NCBI RefSeq assembly: GCF_044372965.1
Contig: NZ_JBILQX010000002.1
Span: forward strand, 1-64,000
Length of the DNA: 64,000 nucleotides
Direction of reading: 5' to 3'
Source of the DNA: Elstera sp044372965
GTDB lineage: Bacteria; Pseudomonadota; Alphaproteobacteria; Elsterales; Elsteraceae
In this document: positions 34,893 to 42,893 of the stretch, piece after piece
Layout: the number at the start of each line of letters is the position of its first letter
How positions within the stretch are numbered: the stretch's first letter is position 1
Translations under genes and position numbers: made by a program
The notes under the pieces: model-generated
Database searches by the model: none
What the model saw: only the letters and a program-made list of their open reading frames with translations
Told to the model about the DNA's origin: nothing

Positions 34893-35275
34893 TCACGCCT
34901 CGGCTGGGAGATATGAGAGATTATAACGGACGATCTCGTGATCGGATGTGATGAGCGTCAGCCCGCGTCGACGAGCTTGCGCGATCAACAATCGATCAAA
35001 TGGATCCTTATGGATCGGCGGCAGCCCGATAACCGCTTCGGCATCGCGCGAGACAATCGAAAGTGACCGAAACTGATTCTGCGAAATCGCTTCCGTCGGC
35101 GAACCGCTATAAGCGAGCTTCCCTAAAGAGGCTTTGATCGAAATCTCCCAAACACTCACAGCGCTTACATAGATGGCCTGTGTCGGGTCCGATAGAATCT
35201 CTCTTGCCCGAGGCCCCAGCCTCGGCGAACGCTGTCCCACCAGAGGAAGACTTGCGTATCCAGCAGATAGGTCAT
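34893..35275 (-). pseudogene. VapC-type PIN-domain toxin, frameshifted
   Basis: Translation from ATG 35275 gives MTYLLDTQVFLWWDS, a normal PIN N-terminus with the first catalytic Asp. It then runs out of frame near 35230. The remainder (SPRLGPRAREIL, VSAVSVWEISIKASLGKL, PPIHKDPFDRLLIAQARRRG, LITSDHEIVRY) is in another frame to the stop at 34893. One missing base near 35228-35233 would restore a full ~127-residue toxin. The ATG overlaps the antitoxin stop (ATGA), the normal arrangement. A GTG at 35240 could start the shortened frame but would lack the first active-site Asp. Could be a true lesion or a sequencing error. Confidence 0.8.
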
Positions 35276-35526
35276 TCGGATTCTAGGTGCCTTTCAAAGA
35301 CAGCGAGCGCGTCGCCCGCCAAGGGCGAATCGAAGTCATTGGCAAGCGCCGTAAGCTTCAGCGCATGGGCGGGTCGACGCGGTGATTTTGGGGGCGATGG
35401 CAGCGTTACGAGCCGCGTGCGCGAGCCATCGGCGGCGACAATCACAATGTCTTCGCCCCCCGCCGCCCGCTGGATGAGACCGGGGAGATTTTGTTCAGCC
35501 TCTTTAAGACTTACGGTACGCGTCAT
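35272..35526 (-). CDS. Phd/YefM-family antitoxin
   Basis: 84 residues from ATG 35526 (MTRTVSLKEAEQNLPGLIQR), preceded by AGGAGCCG; an upstream frame to 35577 is not needed. The N-terminal DNA-binding fold has the Phd pattern (SLKEAEQNLPGLIQRAAGGEDIVI, in two parts). The C-terminal tail (DFDSPLAGDALAVFERHLESE) would wrap the toxin. Members repress their own operon and neutralise VapC-like RNases. Its partner here is frameshifted, so it may be an orphan antitoxin. Confidence 0.88.
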   Translation of the reverse strand: MTRTVSLKEAEQNLPGLIQRAAGGEDIVIVAADGSRTRLVTLPSPPKSPRRPAHALKLTALANDFDSPLAGDALAVFERHLESE

Positions 35527-35577
35527 CGGCTCCTCCTCGGCGACCATTATAGTTTTAGCCCATGTTCGGGTGTTCAC

Positions 35578-36024
35578 CTAGAGCGACTCAACCGCCGCCG
35601 CCAGCGATGCCCGCAGTCGGATAATCTCCGCCTTCAGGGCCGCCAACTCCGGCACTTCAAGCCCGGTTGCCGACAGAATGCACGGCGGCACGGTTTGCGC
35701 TTTCGTCTGCAACCCCTGCCCCGCGTCGGTCAAATAGAGCCGAACCTGCCGTTGATCCTCGAGCGATCGGCGGCGTTCAACGAGGCCCGCCGCCTCCAGC
35801 CGCTTCAACAGTGGCGTTAGCGTGGAGGATTCGAGGAACAGCCGCTCGCCCACCGCCCCCACGGTCTGCCCGTCCTGCTCCCACAGGATCATCATGACGA
35901 GATATTGCGGATAGGTCAGCCCCAGCGCATCCAGCAGCGGCTTATAGACCCGCGTGAAGGCGTGGCTGGTGGAATAGACCGCAAAGCAGAGCTGGTTATC
36001 CAGGTGGAGCCATTCGTTCGACAT
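35578..36024 (-). CDS. ohrR: organic-hydroperoxide-sensing MarR-family repressor OhrR
   Basis: 148 residues from ATG 36024 (MSNEWLHLDN). The in-frame extension to 37128 is antisense to the esterase and is rejected. The peroxide-sensing Cys is Cys13 (LDNQLCFAVYSTSHAFTRVY), followed by GLTYPQYLVMMILWEQDG, the wing LLKRLEAAGLVERRRSLEDQR and a conserved Cys in PPCILSATGL, suggesting the two-Cys type. Represses ohr until oxidised. Divergent from the esterase-ohr pair with two repeated operator-like sequences between. Confidence 0.95.
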   Translation of the reverse strand: MSNEWLHLDNQLCFAVYSTSHAFTRVYKPLLDALGLTYPQYLVMMILWEQDGQTVGAVGERLFLESSTLTPLLKRLEAAGLVERRRSLEDQRQVRLYLTDAGQGLQTKAQTVPPCILSATGLEVPELAALKAEIIRLRASLAAAVESL

Positions 36025-36052
36025 AGGGCACGTCCTCGCCTCAAAAAATTTA

Positions 36053-36128
36053 TCGCACGACCTAATCGTACACGCTTGACATAGGTTCGTTAAAGATCGC
36101 ATAACAGTCGCACACGATCTAATCGCTA
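36053..36128. promoter_or_regulatory. ohrR/esterase-ohr divergent control region with two repeated operator-like sites
   Basis: Site 1 TCGCACGACCTAATCGTA (36053-36070) and site 2 TCGCACACGATCTAATCGCT (36108-36127) share the TCGCAC...CTAATCG pattern. Between them are TTGACA (36076-36081) and CATAAC (36100-36105) with an 18-bp spacer, a good plus-strand promoter. OhrR is the natural candidate binder by position. Confidence 0.6.
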
Positions 36129-36150
36129 ACGATATAAATGGGAGCCGATC

Positions 36151-37161
36151 ATGAAGACCTTCACCGCAAGCCTCGCCGTGGCTACCGCCCTCAGCGTCAG
36201 CGTCCTGGCCGCATCCCCGGTGCTCGAACCCGGCACGCAAAAATTCATCGACGCGGTCGCCGCCTCCGGGGGTGCACCGATCTACACGCTGACGCCCGAG
36301 GCCGCGCGGAACCTGCTGCGCACGGTGCAAACCGGTGCCGACCTGCCTAGGGGCGTGAGCGTGAAGGACAGCAAACTGCCGGTCGGCCCCACGGGCGAAA
36401 CCCGCATCCGCATCCTCCGCCCTACCGCCGCCAAAGGCGCGCTGCCCGCCCTCGTCTACTTCCACGGCACGGGCTGGGTGATGGGCGATACGCTCACCCA
36501 CGACCGGCTCGTGCGCGAACTGGTGGTGAAAGCCGGGATCGCTGTAGTCTTCGTCGATTACGAGCGCTCGCCGGAAGCCCGCTACCCCACGGCCATTGAA
36601 CAGGATTACGCCGTCACCAAATATGTTGCCGAGCATGGGGCCAAACTCGGGCTCGATCTGAAGCGTATCGCCATCGGTGGCGATAGCGTCGGCGGCAATA
36701 TGACGGCGGTGGTCGCGCAACTGGCGCAAGAACGCGGCGGCCCGGCGTTGAAGGCGCAACTGCTGTTCTACCCGGTCACGGATGCCAGCCTGGATAACGG
36801 CTCGTATAAGGAATTCGCCAATGGCCCGTGGCTGACAAAACCTGCAATGGAATGGTTCTGGAACGCCTATCTGCCCCAAGGCGCGAACCGGGCCGACCCA
36901 AAAATCTCGCCGCTGAACGCCAGCAAGACGCAGCTCGCCAAGCAGCCGCAAGCCCTGGTCATTACCGCCGAAAACGACGTTCTGCGTGACGAAGGCGAAG
37001 CCTATGCCCGCAAGCTGATCGAAGCCGGAGTCGTCACAACGGTGACACGCTACAATGCCACCATTCACGACTTCGTGATGCTGAACGCCCTGTCCGCAAC
37101 CCCCGCCACCCGCGCCGCGCTCGATCAAGCCGCAAGCTTCCTCAAAGCGGCCTTGCGTTAA
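36151..37161 (+). CDS. exported alpha/beta hydrolase of the HSL (GDXG) esterase family
   Basis: 336 residues with a signal peptide (cleavage near VLAASP). The oxyanion motif HGGGW appears as HGTGW (105-109); the nucleophile is Ser179 in GGDSVGGN; the acid is probably Asp276 (ENDVLRDEGE) and the base His306 (TIHDF). Likely hydrolyses short acyl esters in the periplasm. It lies between ohrR and ohr, so it is probably under OhrR control; similar esterases are found beside ohr in other proteobacteria. Substrate unknown. Confidence 0.92.
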   Translation: MKTFTASLAVATALSVSVLAASPVLEPGTQKFIDAVAASGGAPIYTLTPEAARNLLRTVQTGADLPRGVSVKDSKLPVGPTGETRIRILRPTAAKGALPALVYFHGTGWVMGDTLTHDRLVRELVVKAGIAVVFVDYERSPEARYPTAIEQDYAVTKYVAEHGAKLGLDLKRIAIGGDSVGGNMTAVVAQLAQERGGPALKAQLLFYPVTDASLDNGSYKEFANGPWLTKPAMEWFWNAYLPQGANRADPKISPLNASKTQLAKQPQALVITAENDVLRDEGEAYARKLIEAGVVTTVTRYNATIHDFVMLNALSATPATRAALDQAASFLKAALR

Positions 37162-37207
37162 CCTTTAACCCCTCACCCAAAACCCTCTCTCTCTGAAAGG
37201 AACGATC

Positions 37208-37633
37208 ATGTCCGTCAATGTTCTCTACAAAACCTCCGCCCGCGCTACCGGGGGCCGCGATGGCCACTCCGCCACTCTCGACGGCAGCCTGGACGTTAAG
37301 CTGACCACGCCGAAGGAACTCGGCGGCGCGGGCGGCGAGGGTAATAACCCGGAACAGCTTTTCGCTGCCGGTTATGCCGCCTGCTTCATTGGCGCGATGA
37401 AATTCGTCGGCAGCCAGACCGGCGTGAAAGTCCCCGCCGACACCGCCATCACCAGCACCGTTGGCATCGGCCCGCGTTCGGAAGGCGGCTTCGGCCTCAC
37501 CGTCGCCCTCGCCATTGAACTGCCGGGCCTGGAGCGGAAAGTTGCCGAAGAGTTGGTCGAAAAGGCCCACCACGTGTGCCCCTACTCGAACGCCACGCGC
37601 GGCAATATCGATGTGCAGTTGAGCATCGTTTAA
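37208..37633 (+). CDS. ohr: organic hydroperoxide resistance protein Ohr
   Basis: 141 residues, full length. Ohr is a thiol peroxidase that reduces organic peroxides with lipoylated partners. Both catalytic Cys are present: Cys59 in AAGYAACFIGA and Cys124 in HHVCPYSNATRGNI. GNNPEQLFAAGYA is the family signature. A clear GAAAGGA ribosome site lies upstream. Forms the esterase-ohr unit controlled by OhrR. Confidence 0.97.
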   Translation: MSVNVLYKTSARATGGRDGHSATLDGSLDVKLTTPKELGGAGGEGNNPEQLFAAGYAACFIGAMKFVGSQTGVKVPADTAITSTVGIGPRSEGGFGLTVALAIELPGLERKVAEELVEKAHHVCPYSNATRGNIDVQLSIV

Positions 37634-37643
37634 GGAAAAAGTC

Positions 37644-37703
37644 GGGGGCGCTGCCCCTACCCCGCTCAAGGGGCTTGCCCCTTGAGAATCCCTTTTTCAG
37701 GGG
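37644..37703. repeat. GC-rich REP-like palindromic element
   Basis: Three back-to-back dyads in 60 bp: GGGGC-GCT-GCCCC (37645-37657); 10-bp perfect arms CTCAAGGGGC and GCCCCTTGAG separated by TT (37665-37686); and CCCTTTTTCAGGG (37691-37703). It lies just after ohr and before a separate terminator. Only one copy is in the window, so repeat status is inferred from its form. Confidence 0.5.
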
Positions 37704-37709
37704 AAACGA

Positions 37710-37746
37710 AACGGGCTGTGGTGATTGACCGCCACAGCCCGTTTTT
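37710..37746. terminator. bidirectional terminator between ohr and the ABC transporter operon
   Basis: AACGGGCTGTGG (37710-37721) and CCACAGCCCGTT (37732-37743) followed by TTT; A-rich on the left and T-rich on the right, so usable by both convergent transcripts. Confidence 0.88.
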
Positions 37747-37775
37747 GTATTCGGTTCCCCAACGGGCGAACCCCG

Positions 37776-38552
37776 TTAAATCCCCTCGCCCTCGACACTC
37801 ATCGCCCGGCCCAAATCGCTGCGCACGCGCTCAATGGCAAGCGCGGCCCCCCGTTGGCGCGGGCGCGGGTCGAGAATTTCGTGACTGGCGGTAATATGGG
37901 CGGGTTTGCCGCCGAGCAGGATCACCCGGTCGGCGAGGTAGACGGCTTCGTCGATATCATGCGTGACCATCAGGATCGTGGTGCCGCTGGCTTTCCAGAT
38001 GCGCAAAACCTCGTCTTGCAACTGGGCGCGGGTGATGGCGTCGAGCGCGCCGAAGGGCTCGTCCAGCAGCAGCAGATCGGGTTCGACCGCGAGCGCCCGT
38101 GCGAGGCCGACGCGCTGGCGCTGGCCGCCGGAAAGCTGGTAGGGCCAGCGGGTGTGAAACTCCGACAGGCCAACGAGGGCTAAAGCCGCTTCGGCGCGCT
38201 GGCGTTGCTCGGCTTTCGACAGGCCCAGCCCTTCGAGCCCGAACATTACATTCCCCAAAATCCGCCGCCACGGCAGCAGACGCGCTTCCTGGAACACCAG
38301 CGCGCTGGGGCGGCTGTTTGGGCGCGGCACGAGGCGGCTGGTGACGGTTCCGGCGGAGGGTTTCGAGAGGTCGGCCAGCACGCGCAGCAGCGTGGATTTC
38401 CCCACGCCCGAGGCCCCGACGATAGCAACGAAGTCGCCGCGATTGAGGGTGAGGTCGAGATTTTCCAGCACCACCGTCCGCCCGCCATCGGCCTGGGGAT
38501 AGGCGAGTTGCAGGCCGGAAATTTCGATGATCGGCGGGGTTAGCGTTGCCAT
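37776..38552 (-). CDS. ABC transporter ATP-binding protein, nitrate/sulfonate/taurine (SsuB/TauB) type
   Basis: 258 residues. Walker A GASGVGKST (about 47-55), Q-loop ALVFQEARLLPW, signature LSGGQRQRVGLARAL, Walker B LLLLDEPFGALD, switch His in VTHDIDEAVYLADRV. The PW-x-R after the Q-loop and the short length fit the sulfonate/nitrate/bicarbonate class. Last gene of the ssuA-C-B-like operon; its start overlaps the permease stop by 13 bp. Confidence 0.92.
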   Translation of the reverse strand: MATLTPPIIEISGLQLAYPQADGGRTVVLENLDLTLNRGDFVAIVGASGVGKSTLLRVLADLSKPSAGTVTSRLVPRPNSRPSALVFQEARLLPWRRILGNVMFGLEGLGLSKAEQRQRAEAALALVGLSEFHTRWPYQLSGGQRQRVGLARALAVEPDLLLLDEPFGALDAITRAQLQDEVLRIWKASGTTILMVTHDIDEAVYLADRVILLGGKPAHITASHEILDPRPRQRGAALAIERVRSDLGRAMSVEGEGI

Positions 38553-39331
38553 TGCAGCACCAGGGCCGTCAGGCGACCAAAGAGAATATCGGTAAGGCTA
38601 TAAAGCCCGGCAATGGTGAGCATATAGAGCACAACGACGGAGGTTGCGAGCAGGGAGGAGGCTTCCATCATGCGCGCGCCGATACCGGGAATGCCGAAAA
38701 GCTCGGCGGCAACCACCGCCATCCAACCTTGCCCCAGGGCGATGCGGATGCCATTGAAAATCCCTGGGGCTGCGGCGGGCAGGACGATCTTGAACAGCTT
38801 CGCAAGCCGCGAGCGGTGCCCGAACGCATCGGCCACTTCCAGCAAATCGGGATCAACCCCACGCACCGCCGCAAACGCCGCGAAGTAATTAATCCAGAAC
38901 ACGCCAATCGCAATGATGAAGGTCGCCGCCGCTTCGGTAATGCCGAACCAGATGACGGCGAAAGGAATCCAAGCAATCCCCGGAATCGGGCGCAACACCC
39001 GGACGATGCCGAGTTGCAAAGCTTCAAACGTGCGCGATAACCCGGCGGAAATCCCCAACGCAATGCCGAGGCCGGAGCCGAGCAGCAGCCCCGCCGCATA
39101 ATGGCCGAAGCTGCCCTGAACGGCCTTCCACCAATGGCCGCTCGCCCATTCGCGTAAGGCCGCCGCCGGAACCATCGACGGCGGCGGGGCCAGCGTGCGG
39201 GACAAAAGCCCGCTTTGCGCCAGCGATTCCCAAACTCCTAAAAATACCGCCAGCCCGACGAGCGACAGAATCAGTCGGTGAAGCTGGGTTCGATCTTTAA
39301 CAAGGGGAATCGCAGGCACGGCAGAGGTCAC
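38540..39331 (-). CDS. ABC transporter permease, SsuC/TauC type
   Basis: 263 residues, about six membrane helices (for example LILSLVGLAVFLGVWESLAQ, YAAGLLLGSGLGIALGISAG). The ABC permease EAA loop is visible as VRGVDPDLLEVADAFGHRSR then LFKIVLPAAAPGIFNGIRIA. Start ATG overlaps the binding-protein stop (ATGA) and its end overlaps the ATPase start. Confidence 0.92.
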   Translation of the reverse strand: MTSAVPAIPLVKDRTQLHRLILSLVGLAVFLGVWESLAQSGLLSRTLAPPPSMVPAAALREWASGHWWKAVQGSFGHYAAGLLLGSGLGIALGISAGLSRTFEALQLGIVRVLRPIPGIAWIPFAVIWFGITEAAATFIIAIGVFWINYFAAFAAVRGVDPDLLEVADAFGHRSRLAKLFKIVLPAAAPGIFNGIRIALGQGWMAVVAAELFGIPGIGARMMEASSLLATSVVVLYMLTIAGLYSLTDILFGRLTALVLQWQR

Positions 39332-40365
39332 TGGGCAGCGGCTTTCTTATAGGGGCCAACGTCGAACAGCGTATCAAGCGGAACGGTCTGCGGCAAAGTG
39401 CCGATTTTCGCCTGGAAAGTCTGCATTTTTTCGACCGACGCGCGGATGATGTCGGGATTGGCTTCAAACTTCGACGAGGGCGAGGCCAGGGCGCGTTCGA
39501 TGGTGCCCTGATCGGTTAAGCCCGCACCGATGAATTTGTGGACCGCCGGGGCGGCCTTCTTCGGGTCCGACGCCAGCAGTTTCGTCGCGCGGACGTGCAG
39601 GGCCACCAGCTTATCAATCGCCTCCGGATTGGCTTTACGGGCGTCGTCGCGCACCGCCAATACCGAGCCGGGTTGGCCTGGGAAAATCTCGCCGCCGAGG
39701 CCAACGATTTTCACTTCCGGGTCAAGGTCGCGGATAATGGTAATCACCGGCTCACGCACCGCCGCCACATCGACGGCTTTGGCGAGCAGCGCTTGCTGGG
39801 TTTTTTCAATCCCCATCGGCAGAATCTCGATCTGGTTCGGATCAAGCTTGCCCACTTCCTGCGCCCAATAGCGCGTAACCGTATCGGGCACCGAGCCTGC
39901 GGGCTGCGTGGAAATTTTTACTTTCTTGCCGGTTTCCTTGAAGAAAGCTGGAACCGCCGCCGCCGCCGAGCCGGTTTTCGCCACAAGGTCAGCAAAAGTA
40001 CCGCGCCCGACCAGGGCGATTTCTTCCGTCGCGGTTGCCGCCAGCACCGTTACGCCGATACCATTGGCCTTGGCGACGATGAAGGGGCTAACGCCCGCAT
40101 AAAGAATATCGAGCTTGCCGGAGGCAAGCGCCTGGATCATCGCCGGGCCGCTATCGAAGCGGGTGATTTGCAGATCGAGCCCCGCCGCCTTCGCCCAGCC
40201 TTCACCTTCCATCACGAAAAGCTGCGAGACGCCGAGCACCGGAATATAGCCAACCTGCAGCTTCACCGGGGCTTGGGCGGCAACCGGAAGCGCCGCGACA
40301 GCAAGGCTGGCGGTTACGCCGATGAGGGCAGCGCGGCGGCTGAGGCGGGAAACGAGAGAGCGCAT
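39328..40365 (-). CDS. periplasmic substrate-binding protein of a sulfonate/nitrate/taurine-type ABC transporter
   Basis: 345 residues from ATG 40365 (MRSLVSRLSRRAALIG) with AGAGGA upstream; the longer frame to 40551 crosses the GST gene and an inverted repeat. Tat-like or Sec signal (SRRAALIGVTASLAVAALPVAAQA). The mature domain is NMT1/SsuA-like: VKLQVGYIPVLGVSQLFVMEG, FDSGPAMIQALASGKLDILY, PFIVAKANGIGVTVLA. Ligand could be a sulfonate, taurine or related organic anion. First gene of the operon. Confidence 0.9.
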   Translation of the reverse strand: MRSLVSRLSRRAALIGVTASLAVAALPVAAQAPVKLQVGYIPVLGVSQLFVMEGEGWAKAAGLDLQITRFDSGPAMIQALASGKLDILYAGVSPFIVAKANGIGVTVLAATATEEIALVGRGTFADLVAKTGSAAAAVPAFFKETGKKVKISTQPAGSVPDTVTRYWAQEVGKLDPNQIEILPMGIEKTQQALLAKAVDVAAVREPVITIIRDLDPEVKIVGLGGEIFPGQPGSVLAVRDDARKANPEAIDKLVALHVRATKLLASDPKKAAPAVHKFIGAGLTDQGTIERALASPSSKFEANPDIIRASVEKMQTFQAKIGTLPQTVPLDTLFDVGPYKKAAAQ

Positions 40366-40425
40366 GGGAAATCCTCTGAAAAATCTGGATTTCACAGAAC
40401 CACACTCGCCCGCGCGTGTAAAGTT

Positions 40426-40452
40426 CATATAACAAACAACATTCGTTATATG
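40426..40452. promoter_or_regulatory. perfect inverted repeat upstream of the ABC transporter operon
   Basis: CATATAAC (40426-40433), 11-bp spacer, GTTATATG (40445-40452). AT-rich within GC-rich DNA, about 60 bp before the binding-protein start and 12 bp past the GST stop. Probable operator; regulator not in view. Confidence 0.5.
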
Positions 40453-40463
40453 TGATTTAACCC

Positions 40464-41063
40464 TTATGCCGTTGGCTTTGTTGCGACCAGCGAGGGGCGC
40501 GTTTCGACCGCCGCGTACCACGCCGCCAAGCGCGGACGCCCCGTGCGCCAATCAATATGCGGCAGGCGGAAGTCGATATAGCCAAGCCCACAGGCGACCG
40601 CGAGGCTGCCCAGCGTAATCGGCTCCAACTGCCGCGCCTGACCTTCCAGCCAATCCGCCGACGCCATCATCGCGGCTTCTTGGCGCGCAAGATAGGCTTT
40701 CGACTGTTCCGCATCGGTCCGCAGGCTTTCCATGCGCGACCCAAACGCCGCATCGCAAATCCCGTCCCCCAGTGCTTGCAGGCGCAGCACCGACCAGCGC
40801 GCCGGGCCACCCAGCGGCAGCAGATCGGTATTGCTGGCGAGCGCCAGCAGATATTCGACGATCACCGGGCTATCGAACAGCGACTCGCCGTCTTCCAGCA
40901 CCAGGGTGGGGACTTTGCACAGCGGATTTTGCGTGCGTAAGGATTCTTCCTGGTGCGGGTTGGTCGGAACGATCTGCACCTCGTCCGACAAGCCGGTTTC
41001 ATGGACGATCACCATAACCTTGCGCGCGTATGGCGAGGCGGAAGCGAAGCGGAGTTGAAGCAT
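40464..41063 (-). CDS. glutathione S-transferase family protein
   Basis: 199 residues. N-terminal thioredoxin-fold domain (1-78): LRFASASPYARKVMVIVHE with the likely catalytic Ser in ASPYARK, the cis-Pro motif KVPTLVLEDG and GSH-binding LFDSPVIVEYL. A C-terminal helical domain follows (VLRLQALGDGICDAAFG... DWRTGRPRLAAWYAAVETRPS). Resembles the YibF/GstB-like class. Substrate not predictable. It lies 38 bp after gloB's stop on the same strand, possibly co-transcribed. Confidence 0.92.
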   Translation of the reverse strand: MLQLRFASASPYARKVMVIVHETGLSDEVQIVPTNPHQEESLRTQNPLCKVPTLVLEDGESLFDSPVIVEYLLALASNTDLLPLGGPARWSVLRLQALGDGICDAAFGSRMESLRTDAEQSKAYLARQEAAMMASADWLEGQARQLEPITLGSLAVACGLGYIDFRLPHIDWRTGRPRLAAWYAAVETRPSLVATKPTA

Positions 41064-41101
41064 CGTTTTTTCCCCGATGTGTTAGACGCGGACGATACCC
41101 G

Positions 41102-41863
41102 CTAAAATCGATCCTTGCGACCTCGGATCTCCGCAAAAACCGCAACCGGCTCCGCGTTTGCTGCAAGGCCGAGTTTTGCGGCCATCCCCACTTCATCGGC
41201 CCGCAAGAAAGGACTCACCGCCGTCTCCTGCCCGATCAGTGCCGGAACCGTGGGCAGGCCTTGCGCGCGTTTAGCCCGGATTTCCGCCCCATAGGCGTTG
41301 AGCGCCGGATCGTCCGGCAAAAGATGCTCGGCAAAGCGCAGGTTGCTTTCCGTATATTCATGGGCGCAATAGACGCGCGTGTCGGCGGGGAGCGCGCGAA
41401 AGCGCTTCAGCGCCTCCCACATCTGCGCCGGGGTGCCCTCGAACAGCCGCCCGCAGCCCAAGGCGAACATCGTATCGCCGCAAAACAGCGCCGCGCTGCC
41501 CGCACAATAATAGGCGATATGGCCGCGCGTATGGCCGGGCACATCCATCACCAGGGCTTCGGACGCGCCTAAGGCCACCGTCTCGCCATCAGCCACCGCC
41601 CGATCAATCCCCGGAATCCGGTCGCGGTCGGCGGCGGGGCCGATGATCGTGCAGCCGGTCGCCGCCTTCAGCGCCAGATTGCCGCCCACATGATCGCCGT
41701 GGTGATGCGTGTTGAGGATCGCATCGAGCGTGCCGCCCGCCAGCGCGTCCAACACCGGCTCCGCATCGGCGGGATCGACGACGAAGCGAAAGCCGGTCGC
41801 CGTGTCCCGGCCCAGGAAGATGTAATTGTCGCTGCGCACGGGCAGAAGTTGGATTTCGAGCAT
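41102..41863 (-). CDS. gloB: hydroxyacylglutathione hydrolase (glyoxalase II)
   Basis: 253 residues. Metallo-beta-lactamase fold with the zinc motif THHHGDHVGG (52-61), CGDTMFALGCGRLFEG (Asp ligand) and YCAHEYTESNLRFAEHL (His ligand), all as in GloB. Splits S-lactoylglutathione to D-lactate and glutathione in methylglyoxal detoxification. The GST gene downstream fits a glutathione theme. Confidence 0.95.
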   Translation of the reverse strand: MLEIQLLPVRSDNYIFLGRDTATGFRFVVDPADAEPVLDALAGGTLDAILNTHHHGDHVGGNLALKAATGCTIIGPAADRDRIPGIDRAVADGETVALGASEALVMDVPGHTRGHIAYYCAGSAALFCGDTMFALGCGRLFEGTPAQMWEALKRFRALPADTRVYCAHEYTESNLRFAEHLLPDDPALNAYGAEIRAKRAQGLPTVPALIGQETAVSPFLRADEVGMAAKLGLAANAEPVAVFAEIRGRKDRF

Positions 41864-41899
41864 AGACGAAAGTTTACGGCGTTATTCGACCCAACGCAA

Positions 41900-42763
41900 T
41901 CAGCGCGTCAGAATCAGCACCACACCGAACAGTGCCAGCGCCGTCGCCGCCCAGGACACCCAACTCAGGCGCACGCCGAAGAAAATCCGCAAAATCGGCA
42001 GCATCAGAATCGGCGGCAGCGCGCTCAAAATCGCGGCAAGGCCGGTTTCGACGTTAGCGATAGCGAAGGAGACGAAGAAAACACCACTGCCGGAAATCGA
42101 TCCGGCCAGGGCGATACGCTTCCACAGGCGGCCCGGTTGGCGGAAGGCACTGGGGCGGGTGATGAGCAGAAACAGCGCGAGCGAGCCGAGCGCCCGCAAG
42201 AAGGCCACCAGAATCGGATCGACGCCCGCGATCAGCGCTGGTTTTTGCAGCAAGGAGCCGCCCGCCTGCCCTAAGCCGCCAAGGAGACCGAAGAGAATGC
42301 CAACCGTCAGCGCCCCCGGTTCGGGGGCGAGGCTCGCCGCCTCCTTCTCCTTGCGCGCCACGGCCAGCGCGATCCCGGTAAGCGCGAGCGCCCCACCCGC
42401 GAGCGCTTGCAGCGGCAAGGCCTCGCCCAGCACGGCCCAACCGAGAATCACCGTAAAAGGCGCGGCGCTCATGTAAATGAGGCTTCCGAGGCGCGGGCCG
42501 ATCATTTTATAGCATTGGAACAGCGCCACATCGCCCAAGGACAGGCCGATGAGGCCCGACAGCACGGCCCAAAAGCTCGCATCCCAAGTGAGGCGGCTCC
42601 AGTCGGCGAACAGGCTGGCCGCCGCGCCGAGCAGCACGACGAAAATCACCATCCGGCTGCGACTAAAGGCGACCGACCCGATTTCCTTAATCACCGGCGT
42701 TGCCACCAACGGCCCCAACGTCCAGCACAGCGACGCCATGAGCGCCGACGCTTCCCCCAACAT
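41900..42763 (-). CDS. EamA/DMT-superfamily transporter
   Basis: 287 residues from ATG 42763 (MLGEASALMASLCW); frames reaching back to 42829 add a polar non-homologous tail. About ten membrane helices in two EamA repeats of five (first about 1-140, second about 150-285), for example LGDVALFQCYKMIGPRLGSL and ILSALPPILMLPILRIFFGV. Exports small metabolites or amino acids in the family; substrate unknown. No strong ribosome site is seen, so the start is uncertain. Confidence 0.85.
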   Translation of the reverse strand: MLGEASALMASLCWTLGPLVATPVIKEIGSVAFSRSRMVIFVVLLGAAASLFADWSRLTWDASFWAVLSGLIGLSLGDVALFQCYKMIGPRLGSLIYMSAAPFTVILGWAVLGEALPLQALAGGALALTGIALAVARKEKEAASLAPEPGALTVGILFGLLGGLGQAGGSLLQKPALIAGVDPILVAFLRALGSLALFLLITRPSAFRQPGRLWKRIALAGSISGSGVFFVSFAIANVETGLAAILSALPPILMLPILRIFFGVRLSWVSWAATALALFGVVLILTR

Positions 42764-42893
42764 GATGCTTTCGTTGCTTTCGATCAGCTTTACCCTGGCA
42801 AGGAGACGGTCAGGGTGCCGAAAAAACAAGCAGAGATTTCACAGGGTTCCCCTGACCTTTTCGGGTACGGGGTCGGCTAGGATTCTACGCCCG

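Noticed and set aside
34648..34896. Overlapping 75- and 82-codon frames in the decarboxylase-vapC gap
   Set aside because: No ribosome site, no recognised domain, two frames equally open, and the DNA shows RNA-like dyads instead.
36025..37128. Long N-terminal extension of the OhrR frame
   Set aside because: Runs antisense through the whole esterase gene; OhrR has a normal length from 36024.
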